Assembly: GCF_030272615.1 (NCBI RefSeq)
Contig: NC_081407.1
Location: forward strand, 142,480,897 to 142,544,896
Reading direction: 5' to 3'
DNA from: Cryptomeria japonica
Lineage: Eukaryota > Streptophyta > Pinopsida > Cupressales > Cupressaceae
Length of the DNA: 64,000 bases
Shown: in pieces, positions 21,257 through 35,040 of the stretch
Layout: every line of letters starts with the position of its first letter
Position numbering within the stretch: the first letter of the stretch is position 1
The notes under the pieces: generated by a model
Seen by the model: the letters and a program-made list of their open reading frames with translations, nothing else
What the model was told of the DNA's origin: nothing
Database searches by the model: none
Position numbers and translations under genes: made by a program

Positions 21257-21362
21257 TTTAGGGAACCAACCCAAGGAGTACCACTCCTTCTTTAGGGCAC
21301 CAACCCAAGGAGCACCAACCCTTGATTTTAGGGCACCAACCCAAGGAGCACCAACCCTTGCA
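21257..21362. repeat. Three short tandem units
   Basis: Units of about 35 bases start at 21257, 21291 and 21327, each with TTTAGGG(A/C)ACCAACCCAAGGAG followed by ACC(A)A(C)CCTTG-like sequence. Confidence 0.85.
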
Positions 21363-23168
21363 CTGAGCTCCAACTTAGTGATTACAAAATCATATTTTGA
21401 ATACAAAAGTTATCTTCTTGTTACAAAATAACTTTGTAACTCTCATGTATGTCTCTCCACCGGTTCTCCTCTCTATAGATCTCTATCGGTTCTTTATTCA
21501 CCTTTTCTCTACAACAACCTTATCTCTTGCTGCAACCCACTCTCTGCTGCACCTTTCTCTCAGTTGTACCTTTATTAGTTCAACTTCTTCTTCTTCTCTA
21601 CCAGTTCTTCTCTCTGTTGGTTCTCTTCTCTCTCTATTACACTACTACTATCCACTACTGGTCTTGATAACTTAGTCAGATGTCTACCATTTGATTCCTA
21701 CTAGTTATCAACTTGTCTTCTTTGCAACCTTCTATAACTCTTCTCTGCTGTTTCTTTCACCACCGGTATACTCCTCTCTTGGACTCAATGGTAGACTACC
21801 AATTGCCTCACTTTTGTTGGTTGAACTCTTCAACCTGATTCTCTCTCTCACACAGTCTCTCCTTTGATTCTCGTTGAGCACTTGACTGATTTCTCCTCAC
21901 CTGCAACAACACCAACAACATCTTTGGCTCACACTCTTATAGCCATATTTTCCTACCTAAAAGTGAGTTTGAATATTGGCACGTTAGGGTTTCCACCATG
22001 CATCCAATCTAATTTCTTATCATCATGACATATCATATCCAATCTGATATCATGTCCTTGATCGGTGTTCAACACTCAATGAGCATCGCCCATCTGTTTT
22101 CCTTGCGAACCATGTCTTCTCTCATTTGCCGTATGTAGCATGATTTTTGGCCTTTTGTCTAATCGATCATGTGCATGATGTGGTTTCCTTTATCCTCTTC
22201 GATCTACAAGATCAATATTTTTTGGATCTCTACTGTTTCCTTCATCTCAAGCCGCTATCCTCTGCCATGCTTCCTCGAGCTTCATAGTCATCATAAATAT
22301 TGGACCAATCGCCAACAACTTCACCAACTCACCACACTGACTTGTGCATGCATGCCACTTCACTTCCATGTGGCCCCTTTGTCAGCATCCACCTTTGCTA
22401 GGTCAGTTAAGTCAGTCCAGATAGGATCACCGACCAACCACACAACTGGGTTCATTTACCGGTTCATTGACCCTACCGGTTATACCCTAACTGGTCTGCC
22501 TTCAACCTTGCACTTTTCTTCTCTTCTGGTGGAGCACCTAAATAGGTCAGCAGACATGCCAAGCTACCTTATGCACATCTTCATCAGATGGGAGCCTTCT
22601 GCATCTACACTTTGTCAGCATTACCGATGGACATACTTACCGGTAAATACCTTGATGACAACATGTCATCATTCTTCAACACACTCCATCTGTCTGCAAC
22701 TTCTCAACCTTGCCTTCTTCATTTAATAGAACAGTCCTCCTATCAATTGGTTTGTCAAAGTGACAAACATATCCTTCCTTCTCTATACCAGCAACTCATC
22801 ACTGTCTACCCGACTGATCCGGTGCATATCTCTGATCTCATACACCTAAGGCAACTTAGTGTTTCACAAGTTCATTTGGTGTGAACCTTCAATCACCTAC
22901 CTTTAACCTTTGTCTTATCTCAGAGGACTATGATGCATTACATGCATAATAGGAGATAAGCTCCACTTACTGGTGGGAGTGGATCCTTGTCATCTACATC
23001 TTGCATTGCACTAATGTGGCTTCCCTATTTGAGCAGCATATCTTCAAACATGCACATGTGATCCGATTGAGCACATTCACTGTCAGTCATATCTACAAAT
23101 GGTGACTGCATCTTTATCCAGTGAGAGTCCTATTGTTTCACATCCACACAGCATACCGGTGGCCTGCA

Positions 23169-23320
23169 CATACTTCTCCTCCAGTGTTGATGTGATTTAG
23201 GTAACATTCCCCCTCTTCATCACAATCAACAACCCAACATACTTCACCTCTGGTGTTGATGTGATTTGAGTAACATTACCCCTTTTCATCACAATCAACA
23301 ACCTAACATACTTGTCCTCT
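23169..23320. repeat. 68/69-bp tandem repeat, two and a bit copies
   Basis: Units start ACATACTT at 23169, 23237 and (partial) 23306. Each full unit carries GTTGATGTGATTT, GTAACATT and TTCATCACAATCAACAACC. Confidence 0.88.
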
Positions 23321-23953
23321 TACAGATATCATCATTTATCAATTGTTATATTATGTCGGTCTCTTTTCCATATCTTCAACACAAGTCAAACACTAACTTG
23401 TGTACCAGTGAAGGTGACATCAAAGACATCACATCCTGCATGTACCAATGACAATACTACACATACATCTCCCATACCGACTACCATCCAATTCTAGTTG
23501 ACATCAATGACATCACAATGCCAACACACCACTTATTCAAATCTTCACCGATCAACATGCTAACACTCAAGAACACTTAACAACAACAATTCAGACTAGA
23601 ATGTTGTGGAACAACAAATCACGAACCATCTGAATTGAAGATACACATGAATATTGAAAACATTCCCCCAAATCTACAACTCAAGATATGATCATACCGA
23701 AGCACAATGGATCAAATACCAGACTCTGCCAACCATTGAACATAAAACCAAATCTCAATCCGAATCAAATGATATGATCAAGTAAACTTCTGGATCACTG
23801 AAACCAATAAAGGATGAAGTATCTCTAGTTGATTCAACATCCAAAACAGATAAACCAACCAGGTCAACTCTTTGCAATCATCAGAGCACCAAAACATAGG
23901 ACTATGTTGACATCAATGACAACAACATATCCTAGCAGCAACAATACCCAACA

Positions 23954-24165
23954 TGACTTAAACCCTTTTAATTTATATATCTACTCTTGGATGATGGAGA
24001 TCTCGATGCACTTTCACTAGAGAAGTATAATCTTCATTGAATAACTTAGGACCCAATTGGTCTCAATGAATTAAGTATCTAGCTAGGGCAACATACCTAT
24101 CTAGTATTGATAGATGTTTTTTTCCAAATGAATAGAGGAATATATATATCTTGGATTGATGAAAA
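23954..24165. other. Unassigned spacer
   Basis: AT-rich sequence between the long LTR and repeat copy A. Nothing recognisable is seen. Confidence 0.6.
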
Positions 24166-25949
24166 AATATTTGAACATTTAAATGAATGGACACATAATT
24201 AATTTGATTAAATTTAAAAAAATTATGAAAATACAACTAGATGGTTGTTACATATTTTGACAAGGCTATAGATTTGATCCACCATTTGGTTGGTTGCTTC
24301 CATAATAGAAGCATATACTTAAAGGATGACATGCTTGTTTGGGACGATCCCTAAACTATTTCCAAGTTACTTCACTAATTTGTAGGAGACAAGTCAGAAT
24401 AATACTCATGGTAGTTAAAATCCTTAATTGGTGTGTTAGATTTTCTTACTCTTACTTTGAAATAAAAATTAATAAAAAAATAAATTCAGTTTAAATCTTG
24501 TATGATCCAACATTGATGGAATGATTTATTTCCAATGAGTATTGAGAATGTGAACAAGAAATGAATGGTAATTAAAATATGAGTGGTAACTGATACCCTT
24601 CCACTCGAACAAGGTGAAACTTTCTTCTTTGGTTTTTATTAATCTTGCATAATTTGGCCTTTCACAAAACCTAAGTGATGAGATTGATGGCACACCCACA
24701 CAGATACCCACAAAACATATGCAAAAGATTTGATGATCACTCTTATATTAGAGGAGGAAGCACATAGAAACATGGCCTTCATGCATCAATGGTTGGACAC
24801 AATAAAGCTAATTTCTAATTATTCGAGGGTTACTCCATCTACGGTAGATTCCTACCATATAATTAAGTTCCATGCTTGTTTCAACATCATTAATTACATC
24901 ATAGACATTTGGTGGAGTCATAAACAATCTTTAGATAAGAGAGGAGTCATAAACAATCTTTAAATAAGAGAGAAGACAAATAAGCTACCCAACTCATGCA
25001 CATCACCATTGATCATCTCCTTGATGTCCAAATAGCAGTGCTATACCTTTAACCTGATTTTTCCTCCACAAAAATTCAATCGGTTGCACCCAAAGAGTCT
25101 CTTGGCACACAACTCTGGCACACAACTCTTAGCATTGAAGCAAATAATCTCATGAGTCTCTGATTATTGTACATTGCATGGCAAAGGATAGAAGAGGAAG
25201 CTATGTTGTGGGAGGAAAGTGCCCAAGAGAAATTTTAAGAGATGAAGGCTATAGTTGATGCTCTCTAACCTCATTTTGATACAAAATTTGCAACTATTGC
25301 TATTATGTATTAATTATTCTTCTTATTATTAATAAAAAGTTTATAATATTAATTTAAAGTTTTTGAATTTGATCATGTAGGATGCATATAATGCATGGAT
25401 ATAATGTATTATATCCATTATAATGCATTATAATGCATGGATATGAGTTATAAATTGATATAATGCATGGATATGATTTATCAGCAAAGTGAGAGGAATT
25501 ATTTATTATGTATAATTTTATTGGTAATAGGTAATAATTGTCATTATTGATACGAGCTCTTGTGATTTCCTCGGACACCCTTGAAAGATAATCTGTCTCT
25601 ACTTAATTGAATTCTGAAATTAAATGCACTTAAATCTCTACAGTACGAGAAGAGTCTAAATTTAGTAGTCAACGACTCAATTATATGGACCATAATGTGT
25701 TTAGTGTAGATGAACCTCATTACTGAACATGTAGGTGGACCTATTAAATGGTGAAGGTTTCCTCATTTCCTAGGGAGGACATGGTTAGACCGAAGGTGTT
25801 TAGAAGGTTATTTTTTTTTCCACTTTATTGAATAAAAGCAAATAAATTACATAAATTTGGATACGACACAAAATGAATGTGTTGAGAAATAGACATAGTG
25901 TCTATTTGAACACAATCGAATAAAAGGTTTTTAATGTCTATAAAAGTCA

Positions 25950-28900
25950 AAGATATTTCAAGGGACACTAAATTTTTTTGATTTAACTTTTTGCATTCAA
26001 GATCTTTTGGTATTTATTTTGTTGGACTTTCTTATTTATCAACATTTTATTTGCTAAATTCAATAAAGAAAATTGTAGCTTAAGCACTCACATGATTGCG
26101 TCAAATGTAAGACACTCTAAAATTACATGTTTCTTTAACTCAATTGTTGTACTTGTACATAAGATACACATACCCTCTCCTTAGGAAATGTGTACCCAAC
26201 TAACACATTTTGCATTTTCAATTAATTAATAAGTACATCAAATGTTCAATATGATGGCTACATAGACAATACACTCTCCTTCCATTGTTCTTTTGGCAAG
26301 TCTTCTATCTATATCTTTTGCATCAAGATGACATGAATTATTTGTCAATTGGGCTCAAAATATGTTAGTACCTATATAGGCCTTTTAGAGATGATCATAT
26401 GAAAGATTAAATCCATCAAGATAATATTTCCTCTTTCTCACTAATGCCTTTACCACACAACTTACAAAATTTTACCCATAAAAAATATAATTTATTTCTC
26501 TGTTATTATTTGTACATGCATGCAAGTCAATGTTCCATTTGTTTATCTATTTGATGTTGTAGACACACAAAAATGTCTTCTTGACTTAAATATTAGTTAT
26601 TCTATTAAGAAATCCATTAATATTCTTCCTCATCAATTCATTAATTCACATCTATTCATTAAACTCTCTTTAATAATTTATATTCATTTTTAATAATTCT
26701 TAATCTCCATATTTTCTTCATCCCCTATTTATCACCTTTCAACCTCATCAACCACACTCACTTAGAGAATGTGGGACAAATATTTATCCATAACCACATC
26801 CTTTATCCCACATTTCATCCCTCAACTTGTTTTCCCTATGAGGATACTTATAAATGCATTTTCCCCTCTCCCATCGGACCTCTCTCTCGTTTTCTTGCAA
26901 TCTTGAGGTCATAACGCTGTTTTGCTTATGTGCATTTTCAAATATTTTTCTTGCATTCTGGTTCATCATCTCATTGATTCTCATAGATTTTATTTACATT
27001 CATCTTTTAAATCTTCATTCAACATTTCTCTTTGTGCAAGTGCTTTATGAGAGAATTCAAATTAACATATATAGCTTCATGAATCAACTGTGTGAATTTT
27101 TTTGCTCAACGTTTCGAATCACACTCCATGATCCATCATCAAGAGAAAGCAAAACAAGAGAAACAAGAATATAATTCACACAATTGATTCTTGAAGCTAT
27201 ATACGTTAACACTATGGACTGTGGAAATCATATATCTACAACATTCTAATTATTAAGCATGAAGTCTTGGTGATAGGAGTACAATAGAGTTAAAATGCCT
27301 ATTGATTTTGCATAATTGTTTGTTTTACTGTTGCATCTGTTTGTTCTTCCAGGTACTCTATTGAGGATGATGGAATAAATCTTAATCTTAATCTAATAAG
27401 ATTCCAAACATTTTTCCTCGTCTACAAATATTTTATATCATCTATGTTTTTTTTCTCCCATTAAAATCTTATTTGGTAACAACTTTAGACCATCTATTTT
27501 TCCCCATTTACTCTTTTTAAAAAAAAAAAAGACTAAGAGATCATAAACATTAGCATTTTTCTTTAGTAGGGTTCAAGTAAATATTTTGCTAGAAGAAAGT
27601 CATAAGGAGTGAAAGCCTTTTATTTTGAATTTCCTTGTGATTAAATATCTTTAATCTCCTCTTTTTGTCTCCATTTATTTGTGAAGCTCTACAAACTAAC
27701 AATTCACACCAATAAAGACCCACTAGAATTACAATAAAATTTAGGTAATTTTTTAATCACATACCTCAACTTCCTTATATAAATTATAATGCAAAAAGTG
27801 CTCTCCAACCTTCTAAGGTTTTTTCTTTCAACAAGTTTACTAAATAATATTTTTGTTGAAGTTTATTTGAACATCTATGTATTCTACATTACTTCAGTGA
27901 CCTCTTCAAAGCAAAAGATAAACTAATTTTTTCTTTCAATTGGAAATGTTCATGATCTTGAGCTTGCTAGTGTTAATTCAATACATGCTTCCTTGCAAAA
28001 TTGCTTTAGAGCACTCAAATGCCCTCACCAAGCTTGAATGGACCTTACAATAAAAATGAGTTCATTAGCATGCAAAAGAAACCTCACAAAATTCTCTCAC
28101 AAAGTAGTACCATCTCCTCCTTACAAACTTAACCAATCTCTTATTTTGTCAAATAAGTCAAATACGGTAGGGGATAGAGGGTAGCCTTGCTAAGGTCAAA
28201 CATGTCTCTCCTAAAGCTTCCTAAAAGCCTTGATTCAGTTCTTATTTTAATTTGAATCTCTTCATAAATTCAAAATGCAAGAATATCTCTCTATACCACT
28301 ATGATATGCCAAGATCCTTCAAATTTCTCCATGAATTACTCATTTGGGAACTATGCCAAATGATTTAGTAAAATCCACAAAGAAATAATAAGCTTCCTCT
28401 TTTTCATTTCATACTTTTTCAATTATATCCCACAAAGTAATGTCATGATTTATTATTGATAATTTTGGTCTAAAACCTACTTACTCTTTTTCCCACTTAC
28501 CTTTCTCTTCTATCAACTTACTTTAATTATATGCTCTCGATCATGCTTCCAAATGTATTTGCAAACAAAAGATTGGTCATGATGGTCCAATATTTAGAAG
28601 GATAATTTATATCTCCACTCTTGAAGAGAGTTACAATGCCATGATAGTTGTCCAATCTCTTAGAAAGCCATCTTGAATGATGTTTTTCAATATTTTTTTT
28701 ACTGTGAGGCATGAGGTTTGAGAGTGGCCTCTTCATCTAACTCATTTTTATTTGATTTCTTTGCACATTCTAGCCATTAGGTTAGCTATAGTGTTATTCT
28801 TTGTTGAAGTTCCCTCCAATTTTATTTTAGAATATCCTTCCTTAAATATATTAATTCTTCTCTCCTTGTGTTCACAAACTAGGACTTTTTTAGCTTCTAC

Positions 28901-29300
28901 TATTTGCTTTCACAATTTTTTGTTTGCCCTCTCTTTACCTCTCTTTTATATATCTTCAAACTACCTTGCAATATTCACGACACCAACATGTTCTAGAAAA
29001 CTTATTTTCTTCTTATTTTTCCCTTGTACTCTTTCAACTACCTCTTGAATTTTGTTTGTCAACTCATGGCTTTTAAAAATATGTATCTTTATTATTTTCC
29101 TTTTTCTGGATTCTTTGTTTAAGCTTTTTCTTAAAGATATAACAATTCTTGAGTTTTTAAAAATGTTTCTTATTGATAGGCATTATTGATTGGGCTACAT
29201 TTTTAATGTATGCTGATTTCTTTATTATCAATAAAAAATATTTATATTGGGATATGATATGTTTTAATTCCATGCGATTATCTATATTAATTGCATTTTT
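25950..29300 (-). pseudogene. LINE (L1-type) ORF2 remnant in copy A
   Basis: The minus strand shows a non-LTR reverse transcriptase: VTLFKSGDINYPSKYWTIM near 28690-28600, FVDFTKSF near 28400, a degraded PLSPT region near 28175, and a decayed FADD box (LLHANEL for LLYADDL) near 28070. A C-terminal zf-RVT-like Cys/His set (CILCTSTTIELKKHVILEC) lies near 26180-26115. Stops and frameshifts are frequent. An LTR (26558-27426) interrupts it. Confidence 0.8.
26558..27426 (+). mobile_element. Solo LTR-like insertion in copy A
   Basis: 869 bp with perfect 7-bp inverted termini TGTAGAC/GTCTACA. Copy B lacks it at the same place (about 32573), which marks it as an insertion after the duplication. No 5-bp target duplication is visible (GATGT versus AATAT), so a small rearrangement at one edge is likely. 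Orientation is not independently supported. Confidence 0.7.
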
Positions 29301-29584
29301 TATCTTCTAATAAATTTTGTAAATAAATAACATAAGAAATAATGGTTGCTTCATTGTATAAGTTTTAGATGTATAAATTCTAGATTTTTTCTACCTTCCT
29401 ATATGTACCACATAAATGTTAGTAATTCTTCACTAAAATTATTATTGTCCCCTATATCATTTGAACATCTTGAACAATGATGATTTTTCTCTTTGGAAAT
29501 CCTCACACTATCTTCTTTGTCACATAAATTATTTATTTTCTCACTTGTTGTCCTTGGATGGAATCTCCTAAGTACTTGTCCTTG
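29301..29584. other. Spacer between copies A and B
   Basis: About 280 bp of AT-rich sequence without a recognised feature and without an obvious partner in either copy. Confidence 0.5.
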
Positions 29585-29961
29585 AATGTTTAAATGAATG
29601 AGCACACAATTAATTTGATTAAATTTTAAAAAATTATGAAAATTTTAAATACAACCAAATGATTGTTACATATTTTGACAAGGCTATAAATTTGATCCAC
29701 CATTTGGTTGGTTGCTTCTATAATAGAAGCATATATTTAAAGGATGACATGTTCGTTTGGGTCAATCCCTAAACTATTTTCAAGTTACTTCACTAATGTG
29801 TAGGAGACAAGGTAGAGTAAGAGTCAGTGGATAAAATCCTTAATTGGTGTGTTAGATTTGGCCACTCTTACTTTGAAAGAAAATTAATAAACAAAAAAGT
29901 GCAGCTCAAATCTTGTATGATCCAATATGGATGGGGTGGTTTATTTCCAATGAGTATTGAG

Positions 29962-30800
29962 AATGTGAGCAAGGAGTAAATGATAATTGAAAAATGGATG
30001 GTAACTAATGCTCTTCCCCTAAATTAAGATGAAACTTTCTTCTTTTGATTTTATTAATGATACATGCTTTGGCCTTTCACAATTGGAGAGGTAAGATTGT
30101 TGGCACACCCACACAAACAGCCACAAAACATATGCAAAAGATTTGATGGTCACTCTTATATAAGAGGAGGGAGCACATAGAAACAAGGCCTTCATGCATC
30201 AATGGTTGGACACAACAAATCTATTTTCTAAATATTAGAGGGTTACTCCATCTATGGTGGATTCCTACCCTATAATTTAGTTCCATTCTTGTTTCAACAT
30301 CACTAATTACTTCACAAACATTTGGTGGACTCATAGACAATCTCTAGATAAGAGAGAAGACAATTAAGCCACCCAACTCATAATGTGAGCAAAGAGTGAA
30401 CGATAATTGAAACATAGACAATAACTAGTGCTCTTCCCTAGAACAAGATGAAACTTTCTTCTTTAATTTTTTTTAATTTTGCATGCTTGACCTTTCACAA
30501 ACCCCAAATGGTGAGATTGTTGATGCACCCACACAGATACCCACAAAACATATGCGAAAAATTTGATGGTCACTCTTATGTTAGAGGAGGGAGCACATAG
30601 AAACAACGCTTTCATGCATTAATGGTTGGACACAACAAAGCTAATTTCTAATTATTATTTAGGGTTACTCCATCTATGGTGGATTCCTACCCTATAATTA
30701 AGTTCCATGCTTGCTTCAACGTCCTAATTACATCACAAACATTTGGTGGACTGGTAGACAATCTTTAGATAAGAAAGAAGACAACGAAACCACCCAACTC
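29962..30800. repeat. 420-bp tandem duplication within copy B
   Basis: Both halves begin AATGTGAGCAA (29962 and 30382) and share TTGATGGTCACTCTTAT, GGAGCACATAGAAACAA and GGTGGATTCCTACCCTATAA. Copy A has only one such unit, so the duplication is specific to copy B. Confidence 0.88.
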
Positions 30801-31542
30801 ATGCACATCACCATTGATTCCTTGACGTCCAAACAGCAGTGTTATACATTCAACCTGATTTTTCCTCCACAAAAACTCAAGCACACCCTGATTATTGTAC
30901 GCTACAATTGCGACTATTGCTATTCTGTGTTAATTATTCTTATTATTATTAATAAGAGTTTATAAATCTGATCGTGTAGATATTTTTTCATAACATTTGA
31001 ATCTGATCGTGTAGGATGGAGCAGGTTGGACCACCCAACAAAGCCTTTCACTTTCTTCATAAGTAGACTTGATAGAATGTATGGACATCTATATATCCAG
31101 AGTAATTACGAAAGTGAGAGGAATTATTTATCATGTAGATTTTTATTGGTAATCAGAATTAATAAGTTACTAGGTAATAATTATTGTTATTGATAAGAGT
31201 TCTTCTCATTTCCTCGGACATCCTTGAAAGATAATCTGTCTCTACTTAATTGAATTCTGAAATTAAACGTAATTAAACTCTAGGACAGTACGAGAAGAAA
31301 TATCTAGGTGAAAAAAATTAGTATATCCACCAACTGTTTGTAGGATAATCTGATTGCTAACTCCAAACGCTTCTTGAATAGTTCAGAAATATTTAATAAA
31401 TTTAGCAGAGTTTTTTTTAGCACAATTGAATTCTTGTACGTTGAAAACTTGAAGGTCTTTATTATGTGTTATTTCGGCTATTTATTCATACGGATTACGG
31501 ACAAACAATCAATTTATAATTGTACAAAGCATACGGATTACC

Positions 31543-31669
31543 GACAAACCCTAATGCTCAATGTGATGATCCAGCTAAGGAGTCTAAATTTATTAGTCAA
31601 CGTCTCAGAGTTATGGTACCAGACAAACCCTAATGCTCATTGTGATGATCCAGCTAAGGAGCCTAAATA
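31543..31669. repeat. Short direct duplication in copy B
   Basis: The word GACAAACCCTAATGCTCA plus about 28 following bases occurs at 31543 and again at 31622, 79 bases apart, nearly identical. Confidence 0.88.
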
Positions 31670-31879
31670 TGGTGCCATAAATCTTAGAAACTAAGATAGT
31701 TCCTTGTTTGGACCACAATTTATTTAGTGTTTATGAACTTCATTACCCACCATGTGGTCAAATGGTGAAGGCTTCCTCATTTCCTAGGGGAGACATGGTT
31801 AGATTCTTGAAAGGTGCTTAGAAGGTTATTTTTTGGTTTTTTTTTATTGGATAAAAATAAATAAATATTATAAAATTGG

Positions 31880-34800
31880 AAACGATACAAAAATAAACGT
31901 GTTTAGAAATAGATACACTGTGTCTATTGGAATAAAATAGAATTAAAAGTTTTTACTGTCTATTAAGGTCAAAAATATTTCAAGGGACATCAAATATATT
32001 TGTTTTAACTTTTTGCATTGGAGATCTTTTGGTATTTATTTTGATGATGGACTTTCTTATTTTATTTGGCAAATTTTGTAAATAAATTGTACCTAAAGTG
32101 CATACTTGGGTTAAATGTAATTGTAAACTTGACACTCTAAAATAATATGTTTCTTTGACTCAATTGTTGTACTTGTACATAAGATACATACCCTCTCCTT
32201 TGGTAACATCTACCCAACCAACACATTTTGCATTTTCAATTGGTTAATAAATACATCAAATATGCAATCTCATGGCTACATAGACAATATACTCTCCTTC
32301 CATTGTTCTTTTGACAAGTCTTTATGTGAATCTTTTGCATCAAGATGACATGAGTTAATTTTTAGTTGGGCTCCAAATATTTTAGTACCTATATAGGTCT
32401 TTTGGAGATGATCATACGAAAGATTATATCCATCAAGACAATATTTCCTCTTTTCTCATTAATGCTTTTACCACATAACTTACAAAATTTACTCACAAAA
32501 AATAAATATGATATCTTTGTTATTATTTGTACATGCATGCAAGTCAATGTTCTATTTGTTTATCTATTTGATGTTTTGTTTCATTGAAGTTTTCTTTCTC
32601 TCATTAAAATCTTATTTGGTAACAACTTTAGACCACCTATTTTCCCCACTTAGTCTTTTAAAAAAAAGAGTAGACTAACCCCATGTCCCCATGCAGCTGC
32701 TTATTAACATTTTCTGCTTAAATTTAAGCAGCCAGAGTGTTCCCATGTAAATTTTTAATTAGGCAAAAAGGATAAATTGGAATCTTCCCCTATTTTAGAG
32801 GAGCAACAACTGCTTAAAAGTTGAAAATAAGCTTTGAAAAATAAGGGGGGCTAGAAATAAGTAGTGGCTGCTTATTGAAAAAATAGATATGTGGCTTTAC
32901 CATATTTGTTTCCTCTCCTTTCTATTTGCCTATAATTTTGCCTACAATTTTTATTTGCAAAAATATTACTAATAATTTCACTTACAAAAATGATTTAACA
33001 TGATTGCATAAAAGTAAGTAGCCATTTTACTTTCCATGGGGCTACCTGCTCCACAAATAACTCCTAAAAAAGTTGAGTAGTTGCTACTAGCCTAAAAAGC
33101 TAAGCAACAGCATGGGGACATGCCCTAAGAGATGAACATTAACAATTTTCTTTAGTAGGGTTCAAGTAAATATTTTGCTAGAAGAAAGTCATAAGGAATG
33201 GAAGCCTTTTATTTTGAATTTTCTTGTGATTAAATATTTCTAATCTCCTCTTTTTGTCTCCATTTTATTTGTGAATCTCTACAAACTGACAATTCACACC
33301 AATGAAGCCTTACTAGAATTACTAGTAGTTCGAATAAAATTTAGATATTTTTTTAATCACATATCTCAACTTCCTTATGTAAATTATAATGCAAATAGTT
33401 CTCTCCAACCTTCTAGGGTTTTTTCTTTCTACAAGTTTACTAAATAAGATTTTTGTTGAAGTTTATTTGAAGGTTTATGTATTCTACATTACTTCTTCCA
33501 AGTTACCTCTTCAAAATAAAGGATAAACTAATTTCTTCTTTCAATTGGAAATGTTCATGATCTCGAGCTTCTAGTGTTAATTCAATACATGCTTCCTTGC
33601 AAAAGTGCTCTAGAGCACTCAAATGCTCTCACAAACCTTCAATGGACCTTACAATATACATTAGATCATTAGCATACAAAAGAAACCTCACAACATTCTG
33701 TCACAAATTAATATCATCCCCTCCTTACAAACTTAACCACTCTTCTATTTTGTCAATATAAGCCAAATAGGGTAGGGGATAAAGGGTAGCCTTGCTAAAT
33801 TCATACATGCCACTTTTAAAGCTTCCTAAAAGCATTGATTGGGTTCTTATTTTAATTTGAATCTCTTCATAAATTCAAAATGCAAGAATATCTCTCTATA
33901 GGTCACCACGATATGGCAAGATCTATCATTATGCTCAATGACTTGCTCATTTGAGAACTATGTCAAAAAATTTCTTAAAATCCACAAAGCAATAATAAGC
34001 TTCCTTGTTTTCATTTCATACTTTTTAAATTATATCCCACAAAGTAATGTCATGATTTATTATTTGGTCTAAAACCCACTTACTCTTTTTCTCACTGGCC
34101 TTTCTCTTCTATCCACTTACTTTAATTATATGCTCTTGATCATGCTTCCAGATGTCTTTGCAAACAAAATATTGATCATGATGGTCTAACATTTAGAAGG
34201 AAAATTTAAATCTTCACTCCTGAGGAAAGTTACTATGGTAGAGTAGTTGTCTAATCTCTTAAAAAGCCATGTTGAATGATGTTTTTTAATATATTTTTTT
34301 AATGTGAGGCATGAGGTTTTCAATCCCTATTTAAGTATTCTACATATAGTTCTTCCATGTGGAAAATATTACATGCACCCATCTTCATAATACATTCCTT
34401 AACCTCTTGTAAATTGAATAATTTTATTCTCACATTGACTGTGAGAGTGGCCTCTTCATATAACTCATTTTCATATGATTTTTTTGCACATTCTAGCCAT
34501 TAGGTAGCTATAGTTTTATTCTTTGTCGAAGTTCCCTCCAATTTTCTTTTAGAATATTCTTCCTCAAATATATTAGTTCTTCTCTCCTTGTGTTCGTAAA
34601 CTCCTATTTTGGCTTCTACAATTTGCTTTCACAATTATTTATTTGCCTTCTCTTTACCTCTCTTTTATATATCTTCAAATTACCTTTCAATTTGCATGAC
34701 ACCAACGTGTTCTAAAAAACTTATTTTCTTCTTACTTTTCCCTTGTATTCTTCAACTACCTCTTGAATTATGTTTGTTAACTCATGCCTTTTAAAAATAT

Positions 34801-35040
34801 ATATATATTTTTTTATTATTTTCCTCTTTTTGGATTCTTTGTTTAAGCATTTTCTTAAAGATATAACAATTCTCTTGAGTATTAAAAATGTTTCTCATTG
34901 GTAGGCATTATTGATTGGGCTACATTTTTAATTTAATGTATGTTGATTTCTTTCTTATCATTAAAAATTATTTATATTTGTATATGGTATGATTTTAATT
35001 CCATATGATTATCTACATTAATTATATTTTTTATCCTCTC
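31880..35040 (-). pseudogene. LINE (L1-type) ORF2 remnant in copy B
   Basis: The same gene as in copy A. The zf-RVT-like set is cleaner here (CILCTSTTIESKKHIILEC near 32190-32130). RT segments lie around 34280-33600. It has many stops and is interrupted by a MITE at 32679. The RT equivalent to 28690-28600 is at about 34290-34200. Confidence 0.8.
32679..33125. mobile_element. PIF/Harbinger-like (Tourist-type) MITE
   Basis: 447 bp, non-coding. The ends are inverted: the left ATGTCCCCATGCAGCTGCTTA matches the complement of the right TAAGCAACAGCATGGGGACAT with two mismatches. It is flanked by TAA at 32676-32678 and 33126-33128. Copy A holds the uninterrupted site GACTAAGAG at 27531-27539, confirming insertion with a TAA duplication. 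TSD size and termini fit PIF/Harbinger; no transposase is present. Confidence 0.88.

Larger units (their letters stand above)
20981..23953 (-). mobile_element. Long LTR-like sequence, probably 5' LTR of an older element
   Basis: On the minus strand it starts TGTTGGGTATTG and ends GTGTTCAACA, about 2.97 kb with no coding frame. The motif TGATTCACCCCCCCTCTCA lies about 20 bases from the 3' end, as in two other LTRs here. No target duplication is found, and the 39 bases after its end run directly into copia-B. The simplest reading is a 5' LTR whose element was split by copia-B and continues left of the window. Boundaries are tentative. Confidence 0.6.
24166..29300. repeat. Tandem duplication copy A (LINE-bearing unit)
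   Basis: It matches copy B (29585-35045) in order and direction along its length. Examples are the TTGATCCACCATTTGGTTGG word (24275, 29694), CTTGTACATAAGATACA (26152, 32172) and TTTTAATTCCAT near the right ends (29258, 34991). The unit is 5.2-5.5 kb and the divergence is clearly visible. The left 1.8 kb (24166-25950) has no recognisable coding sequence and includes an ATAATGCATGGATAT word repeated near 25385-25480. Confidence 0.85.

Noticed and set aside
21397-22884. Several plus-strand open frames up to 185 codons
   Set aside because: Inside the long LTR-like sequence; low-complexity Ser/Leu/His composition and no domain.
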